Part shown: positions 59,697-64,000 of the stretch, piece after piece
Numbering within the stretch: position 1 is the first letter of the stretch
Layout: each line of letters starts with the position of its first letter
From: JBFYTX01 sp963739515
GTDB lineage: Bacteria; Chloroflexota; Dehalococcoidia; Dehalococcoidales; RBG-16-60-22
Length of the DNA: 64,000 nt
NCBI GenBank assembly: GCA_963739515.1
Contig: CAVUAO010000003.1
Coordinates: 868,001 to 932,000 of the forward strand
Direction: 5' to 3'
Made by a program: the position numbers and the translations under genes
The notes under the pieces: model-generated
What the model saw: only the letters and a program-made list of their open reading frames with translations
Databases searched by the model: none
Told to the model about the DNA's origin: nothing

Positions 59697-61289
59697 TTAA
59701 TATGGTACTACGGGTACTAATAGATAAGAGTCGTACTTGCCGCCTGTATAGATCGAATGCGTCCCTCGGTTCACCGAGGCGTTGAACCCGAAGGGGACAT
59801 TGACAATTTCTCCTCCTCCATATATTCCTGATATGACCAGTCTCAACGTCTCGCTTTTACGGAACAGTGTACTTGAGGGCAATATTGGTACTTCGCATGA
59901 CACAACTACACCGGGTTTCACTTTTTCCCCGGGGTCAATTACGCCCTTTGGATAGGGCTCCCATTGAGTTGACTTTTTTTTATCCAGTTCCCTATGGGAA
60001 AGTCGTAACCAGCCAAATGCTACCGGATATCTTCCCAACATCAACCAGGCGTCAAAAAATACTTCGTTATCGTTATGATCGAGCTTCCTCAACGTAACAA
60101 AAAGATCCATGTCTTCTGCTTCCTCGGGGGAAACCCAGAGCTTCAGGCTCATATACCCGGTCAACTCGGTATCTTGTTCGAACTTATAATCAAATACGGC
60201 CTTGCTGCTGGCGGAGTCATAACTGGCCTTGCTATGTTTACCATCGCTGTCGAATTTCAACCTGTTGTCAGTTGCATCGAGGTACAGCTTTTTGTATTTG
60301 GTTCCTGGGATTGGGAAATCGCCTACATGCCGGACTGTATACCTGTCAAGGGTTTCCCGCGTTTCCAGTCGAACTCGCGGTATGTCCAGTATCCTGTCGT
60401 CAATACCTTTCAGGAAATGATCGAAGAACAGCTTCCTAATTGTTTGTGCCTCAGCAGTATAAAATTCCGCCCATTCTTGCCGGCCATGGGTATAAAGCCA
60501 CTTCTGCCTGGAAGAGATTTTCCGGAACGCCCGAAATGACCCCCTGGTGTGAGTCCCGTGACTCGACCAAGCAGCACAAATAAGTGTCGGGGCGATAATG
60601 TCGGCCAGAAAATCATCCTCCTCTTTTTCAACCGGTGCTGGCGGGTCCTCTTTTTCTGGCGGAGGCCATGCCGGATTATGGGTAAGCCCGTGGCGGCCTA
60701 TCAGCTTTCCCCATTCTGTGTCGGGTATGCCGCCCCGAAACATGTTGTCACGGTGATAATCGGTCATGGCTTCCCAGGGAATAAAGGCTTTCAGGTGCGG
60801 TGGGTTTAGGGCCGCGGCACGCCATTGCGAGAATCCGAGAATAGAAACTCCGCTCATCCCAACCTTTCCATTACTCCACTCCTGTGTGCCGGCCCATTCA
60901 ATCGCATCATACATGTCCCGAGCCCATAGACCCTGGAATAGTACAGCGTGCTCTCCCACCAAACCATCCAGCTCCGCAGTCCGAATTTGCCCCGGTGACC
61001 TGTAGAATCCTCTCGGGTCAACGATAATCAACGCATACTCGTGGTTAACCCAGAAAGCCGGGTCTTCAGCCTCAAATGTAGCTGACCCTGTGACGGTTGG
61101 GCTATATGGCTCATATGCCATCCCCCACCCGTTCGAGGTTGGTGACCAAAGACCATCTTTGGCAAAAGCTGTAAAAGCCAAAATAACCGGAAATTTCCCG
61201 AGCTTCTCAGGACGGGAAATGTTGGCAGATAGTTTCAAGCCATCGCGCATAGGTATGGGTACATCTTTTTCAATTTTTATTCCTATCAT
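59697..61289 (-). CDS. CocE/NonD-family hydrolase (S15-type Xaa-Pro dipeptidyl-peptidase-like)
   Basis: A 530-residue alpha/beta hydrolase starting at ATG 61289 (MIGIKIEKDVPIPMRDG), preceded by AAAGGAGG; a longer frame from 61343 is not needed. Pattern: YALIIVDPRGFYRSPG, the nucleophile elbow VGMSGVSILGFSQWRAA (Ser at about residue 150), and the C-terminal jelly-roll domain typical of CocE/PepX (VSPEEAEDMDLFVTLRKLD, PEDG-like WLRLSHRELD). It may cleave peptides, esters or cocaine-like compounds. With the peptide transporter on the same island, peptide use is plausible but unproven. Confidence 0.85.
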   Translation of the reverse strand: MIGIKIEKDVPIPMRDGLKLSANISRPEKLGKFPVILAFTAFAKDGLWSPTSNGWGMAYEPYSPTVTGSATFEAEDPAFWVNHEYALIIVDPRGFYRSPGQIRTAELDGLVGEHAVLFQGLWARDMYDAIEWAGTQEWSNGKVGMSGVSILGFSQWRAAALNPPHLKAFIPWEAMTDYHRDNMFRGGIPDTEWGKLIGRHGLTHNPAWPPPEKEDPPAPVEKEEDDFLADIIAPTLICAAWSSHGTHTRGSFRAFRKISSRQKWLYTHGRQEWAEFYTAEAQTIRKLFFDHFLKGIDDRILDIPRVRLETRETLDRYTVRHVGDFPIPGTKYKKLYLDATDNRLKFDSDGKHSKASYDSASSKAVFDYKFEQDTELTGYMSLKLWVSPEEAEDMDLFVTLRKLDHNDNEVFFDAWLMLGRYPVAFGWLRLSHRELDKKKSTQWEPYPKGVIDPGEKVKPGVVVSCEVPILPSSTLFRKSETLRLVISGIYGGGEIVNVPFGFNASVNRGTHSIYTGGKYDSYLLVPVVPY

Positions 61290-61515
61290 TTTTCGCCTCC
61301 TTTTTGATGGGACCCTTTTTCTGCTTCTCCCCAAATTAAACAACCAAAATGATAGTTTTCCTTAACTCCAATGTCAATATTTTAACGAGAGATTTTTATT
61401 TTAAGTCAGTCGCTCGAGAGGGATTACCGACATTCCACGCTATTGTATTTCGATCATCTTTATAGACACAACCTAGTCACATTAGCTTGAATTGTGTAAT
61501 TATTCTCACCGTCAG
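61290..61515. other. Spacer before the island's right end
   Basis: AT-rich, no gene seen. It leads into the promoter and hairpin at the right end of the island. Confidence 0.4.
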
Positions 61516-61544
61516 TTGACTTAGTGGGTTCTTTTTCTTATAAT
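61516..61544 (+). promoter_or_regulatory. Outward-facing promoter at the island's right end
   Basis: TTGACT (61516-61521), a 17-bp spacer and TATAAT (61539-61544), 48 bp before the right repeat and reading out toward the cupin-like gene at 61661. Between them GGAGGC / GCCTCC (61558-61574) followed by GCCTTTTT can form a terminator-like hairpin. Confidence 0.6.
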
Positions 61545-61591
61545 CATTCCAGAAAAGGAGGCAGGCGGCCTCCGCCTTTTTCACGGGCTAC

Positions 61592-61634
61592 ATGGGGTTC
61601 AGAAGGTCGGCAGTTCAAATCTGCCCGCCCCGAC
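61592..61634 (+). other. Right attachment site (copy of tRNA-Pro 3' half)
   Basis: Identical for 43 bp to 49534-49576, but with no 5' tRNA half (preceded by TTCACGGGCTAC). It marks the right end of the island. Confidence 0.8.
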
Positions 61635-61660
61635 CATTTAAAAAAGGAAAGACGATAAAA

Positions 61661-62119
61661 ATGGCTAAAACGAAATATGGCAAGTATTTCTTAAAAGAAC
61701 CCTGGGGCATCATTCACCCGGGCACTCCTCCGGATGCCCCCGTATACATCGGGATTGGGCAGAGGGCTCCCGTAAAAGGATGGGACGAGCCTCTTACCCA
61801 GGTCCTGCGCCCCATTTATCGACCCTATAAAATGATACCTGAAGGGCACCGGCATACCGTTGCCGAAATTCTGTATTTTATTGGCGGCGACCCCATGAAT
61901 TTTAAAGAGTTCGGCGCTGAGGTCGAGTTCACGATTGGCGAGGGAGAAGAAGCGGAAACACACATCATCACCCACACGACCTGGGTGTATGTCCCGGGGA
62001 ATCTCCTGCATTGTCCTCTCAATTTTAAGAGGGTAGATAAACCGATTATGTTCGGCCATATTATGTTTGCCCCCTCTTTTGATTCGACCATCATCGGCAG
62101 AAATTTCACGAAACCATAA
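61661..62119 (+). CDS. Cupin-like protein (paralogue 3)
   Basis: A 152-residue protein from ATG 61661 (MAKTKYGKYF), with AAAGGAAA about 10 bp upstream; the longer frame begins inside the tRNA copy and is rejected. Motifs: GHRHTVAEILYFIGGDP, FGAEVEFTIG, TWVYVPGNLLHCPLNF, VDKPIMFGHIM. Same order as the other two copies in the window, so a family of metal-binding cupins. It lies just outside the island, so the island may have brought it a new promoter. Confidence 0.75.
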   Translation: MAKTKYGKYFLKEPWGIIHPGTPPDAPVYIGIGQRAPVKGWDEPLTQVLRPIYRPYKMIPEGHRHTVAEILYFIGGDPMNFKEFGAEVEFTIGEGEEAETHIITHTTWVYVPGNLLHCPLNFKRVDKPIMFGHIMFAPSFDSTIIGRNFTKP

Positions 62120-62448
62120 TACGTGACAAATCCAGAGGCTTCTGTCCGCTCCGGCTTTCGCTTCAATAAAGCCAGGTCATCGCTTCTTTTATCTCTTATT
62201 GCGTAGGCGTATCGCCCGCTTTCACGACTATTGCTGCGCAATCCGTTGATTCCCAGGTGTTTCAATCTTCAAAACAATGGACTTTTATATCATTATCCCC
62301 CTAACTTGCAGATAATCGACTAATTCATTACGCACATCTCTTGACTTTTACGCTCCTATTTGGTAATTTATTAATGGAAAGTTGGCTGTAGACCAATCGT
62401 TCTTTCCATTCAAAACATCGGCATTTAGCATAAGGAGGAATATCGCTG
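62120..62448. other. Spacer upstream of the ferredoxin-NrfD genes
   Basis: About 330 bp, AT-rich in the right half, with no gene seen. The only signal is the candidate promoter at 62341-62369. Confidence 0.5.
62341..62369 (+). promoter_or_regulatory. Candidate promoter of the ferredoxin/NrfD operon
   Basis: TTGACT (62341-62346), a 17-bp spacer and TAATTT (62364-62369), about 80 bp before the ATG. Confidence 0.45.
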
Positions 62449-63210
62449 ATGAGATGGGGCATGGTCATCAACCTGGCAAAATGCACCCGCTGTCACGCCT
62501 GTGTCGCCGCCTGCCGTATTGAGCATTTCCTCCCCCTGGGCATGACCTGGCCGCGCCTTATCGCTTATGAAACCGATGTCCCCGGGCAGGAGCTCACCAC
62601 GCTCCCCGTCCGCTGTAATCAGTGTAAAGAGGCCCCCTGCGTCGAGGTGTGCCCCGCCGAAGCCACCAAGAAACGCCCTGACGGTATCGTCTACGTCGAT
62701 AATAACAAATGCGTCGGCTGCCGCTACTGCGTGGTCGCCTGCCCCTACCAGAACCGCACTTTCTTCTCGCGCGATAAAGACCCCGGTTTCTTCCCGGGTT
62801 ACGAACGGACGCGCTTTGAAAAAGTCGGCCGCAAGCTCTATCCCCATGTTGCCGGGACGACCGAAAAGTGCGATTTCTGCCTGGAAAGAATCGACGCGGG
62901 CATGGCTAAGGGACTGGTCCCCGGCAAAGACCGCGAGGCGACGCCGGCCTGTGTCAACACCTGCCAGGCCAGGGCTTTGACCTTCGGCGACCTGGACGAC
63001 CCCAATTCTGAAGTGTCGCAGTTGATTAAAGAGAAAAACGCTTTTCAGCTTCATCCCGAGTATGGCACCGAACCTTCAGTCTACTATATCGACGGCAAGA
63101 TAGGCAACGCACCTTCCAATGTCGCCCCGCGGGAGGCACAGACCGCTTCGCACATGCAGCACCTCAGCACTATGGATGCCAGGGCGAAGCAGATTTTCGG
63201 GAAAAAGTAA
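62449..63210 (+). CDS. DmsB/NrfC-type 4[4Fe-4S] ferredoxin subunit
   Basis: A 253-residue electron-transfer subunit with four Cys groups: CTRCHACVAACRIEH near residue 12, CNQCKEAPCVEVCP near 58, CVGCRYCVVACP near 89 and CDFCLERIDAG near 144 with ACVNTCQ near 166. This is the layout of molybdopterin-oxidoreductase beta subunits (DmsB, PsrB, NrfC). AAGGAGG is about 12 bp upstream. An NrfD-like membrane protein follows by 12 bp; a catalytic molybdopterin subunit must be outside the window or lacking. Confidence 0.92.
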   Translation: MRWGMVINLAKCTRCHACVAACRIEHFLPLGMTWPRLIAYETDVPGQELTTLPVRCNQCKEAPCVEVCPAEATKKRPDGIVYVDNNKCVGCRYCVVACPYQNRTFFSRDKDPGFFPGYERTRFEKVGRKLYPHVAGTTEKCDFCLERIDAGMAKGLVPGKDREATPACVNTCQARALTFGDLDDPNSEVSQLIKEKNAFQLHPEYGTEPSVYYIDGKIGNAPSNVAPREAQTASHMQHLSTMDARAKQIFGKK

Positions 63211-63222
63211 GGAGAGACGCAA

Positions 63223-64000
63223 ATGTCCCGGATGGCGACCCGCCAGTGGATGATCACCCACGAGTGGATGGTCAAGCCGATGCACCAGCGAGAGTGGATT
63301 GAAAGACGCGGCATCATGATCTGGATTGCCGAGACTTTCACCAGCTTGGGCTCGGGTTTATATCTCGTCTCTCTCTTCGTCAATAGCTGGTGGGGGCTGC
63401 TCGTGGGGTGGCTGATTATCATGTTCCTGAAGTTGCCCCTCCACCTGGCTTACTTCGGCAAGCCCTGGCGGTTCTATAGAACATTGCCGCCTTTTTCCAA
63501 CGCCTGGAAGACGTCGTGGTTTGCCCGCGGCATTCTATTTTCCGTCTTTTTCGGCACTTTTGCCTTCATTCAACTGGTGTTCGGCCAGCCCGACCTGGCG
63601 AGACTGATGGGGCATTCGATTGCTGACCCGATTTATTATACCTTCGGCGTGCTGGCGGGTATCTTTGCCCTGGGGGTCGGCATTTACGGCGGCTTCATCA
63701 TGAATTACATTAAGGGGATTCCCTTCTGGAACCAGGGATTATTGCCCGTGGTGATTATACTGGCGGGGGTCGCCGATGGCTTCGGTCTGGCGATGGGGAT
63801 TGGCCTGGCCGGGGGCGACGCCAGCGTAGCGTGGGCCGAGACCGGCAGTCGCTACCTGCTGTTAATTAACATGCTTTTAATCGTCACTTATCTGATCAGC
63901 GCCGGATACACCTCGGCAGTGGCCAAGCTTTCCATCCGGGAGCTTCTCAAGGGGCCGTCGGCATATATGTTCTGGGGCGGACTGGTAATTCTCGGGTTGG
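63223..64000 (+). CDS. nrfD: NrfD/PsrC-like membrane anchor (3' partial)
   Basis: Reads from ATG 63223 (GGAGAG 7-12 bp upstream) to the window end without a stop: 259 residues so far. Hydrophobic helices alternate with short polar loops (WIAETFTSLGSGLYLVSLFV; LLVGWLIIMFLKLPLHLAYF; ILFSVFFGTFAFIQLVFG; VLAGIFALGVGIYGGFIM; VVIILAGVADGFGLAMGIGL; LLLINMLLIVTYLISAG). The helix pattern and the KLPLHLAYFG and GYTSAVAKL segments match NrfD/PsrC quinone-interacting anchors. It links the ferredoxin to the quinone pool. The gene is cut by the window edge, so its C-terminus is unknown. Confidence 0.88.
   Translation, partial: MSRMATRQWMITHEWMVKPMHQREWIERRGIMIWIAETFTSLGSGLYLVSLFVNSWWGLLVGWLIIMFLKLPLHLAYFGKPWRFYRTLPPFSNAWKTSWFARGILFSVFFGTFAFIQLVFGQPDLARLMGHSIADPIYYTFGVLAGIFALGVGIYGGFIMNYIKGIPFWNQGLLPVVIILAGVADGFGLAMGIGLAGGDASVAWAETGSRYLLLINMLLIVTYLISAGYTSAVAKLSIRELLKGPSAYMFWGGLVILGL

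Larger units (their letters stand above)
49577..61591. mobile_element. Decayed genomic island in tRNA-Pro, about 12 kb
   Basis: Bounded by the 43-bp direct repeat. Content: an integrase remnant next to the tRNA, a dipeptide-type ABC permease/binding-protein set, a cupin-like protein, a broken type III restriction-like helicase, a methyltransferase and an S15/CocE hydrolase. Spacers are longer and more AT-rich than in the rest of the window. No complete integrase or conjugation genes remain, so it is probably no longer mobile. Confidence 0.7.

Noticed and set aside
61592..61660. N-terminal extension of the cupin-like gene into the tRNA copy
   Set aside because: The added 23 residues come from tRNA sequence, and a good ribosome site precedes ATG 61661.

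Overview
The window reads as a chromosomal segment of an uncultured anaerobic bacterium, most likely a Dehalococcoidia-type Chloroflexota. This is an inference from gene content: an Apr-like flavoprotein/ferredoxin pair, DUF169 proteins, a tandem CaiB/BaiF CoA transferase, HdrA-type electron-bifurcation proteins, a MetH activation-domain protein, and RRM proteins in a bacterium. No rRNA or single diagnostic marker settles the taxonomy. Genes are dense, with moderately high GC, except in an AT-richer island near 49.5-61.6 kb.

Layout. 1-7.5 kb: a 5'-truncated Apr/fumarate-reductase-like flavoprotein with its ferredoxin, a convergent HicB/HicA pair, gyrB, a repeat-rich spacer, a small zinc-ribbon protein and an ABC-2 exporter. 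7.6-17.9 kb: a MoxR / DUF58 / transglutaminase operon, a winged-helix protein behind a structured leader, a 14-TM drug exporter, and a DtxR-FeoA / FeoB iron operon with tandem palindromic operators. 18-24 kb: tRNA-Arg(CCT), two SDRs, a cupin-like protein, two DUF169 proteins, a MetH-activation-domain protein, two RRM proteins and a zinc-ribbon protein. 24.3-42.3 kb: a free-standing glutamate-synthase-like FMN protein, then one very long co-directional cluster with MvhD, MetF, two FMN/Fe-S glutamate-synthase-type proteins, a GltB amidotransferase/GXGXG protein, HdrC, HdrB, a 1492-residue HdrA::GltD::HdrA fusion, a second MvhD, MetV and glutamine-dependent NAD synthetase. 42.3-49 kb: a GIY-YIG gene squeezed between tRNA-Ala(CGC) and a 3' tRNA fragment, a GreA fusion, a geranylgeranyl-reductase-like protein, a DUF134/zinc-ribbon/NifX group and a tandem CoA transferase. 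49.5-61.6 kb: a decayed genomic island in tRNA-Pro(GGG), bounded by a 43-bp direct repeat. 61.6-64 kb: a cupin-like protein, a DmsB/NrfC-type ferredoxin and an NrfD-type membrane protein cut off by the window end.

The most striking system is the 26-42 kb cluster. Methylene-tetrahydrofolate reductase attached to HdrABC-MvhD is known from acetogens such as Moorella. Here the same cluster also encodes all parts of a glutamate synthase (amidotransferase, FMN/3Fe-4S, GXGXG, and a GltD-type pyridine-nucleotide module inserted inside HdrA). That suggests one flavin-based electron hub joining NAD(P)H, one-carbon reduction and glutamate formation. The cluster begins with a consensus sigma-70 promoter followed by a perfect inverted repeat. 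Two of its genes, metF and the first FMN protein, each carry a single-base frameshift at a short homopolymer, so read-level checking is needed before calling them pseudogenes.

The second major structure is the tRNA-Pro island. It has an intact tRNA at the left, a 43-bp copy of its 3' half at the right, an integrase remnant just inside the left end, and cargo of a dipeptide ABC permease/binding-protein set without ATPases, a cupin-like protein, a broken type III restriction-type helicase, a methyltransferase and an S15/CocE hydrolase.
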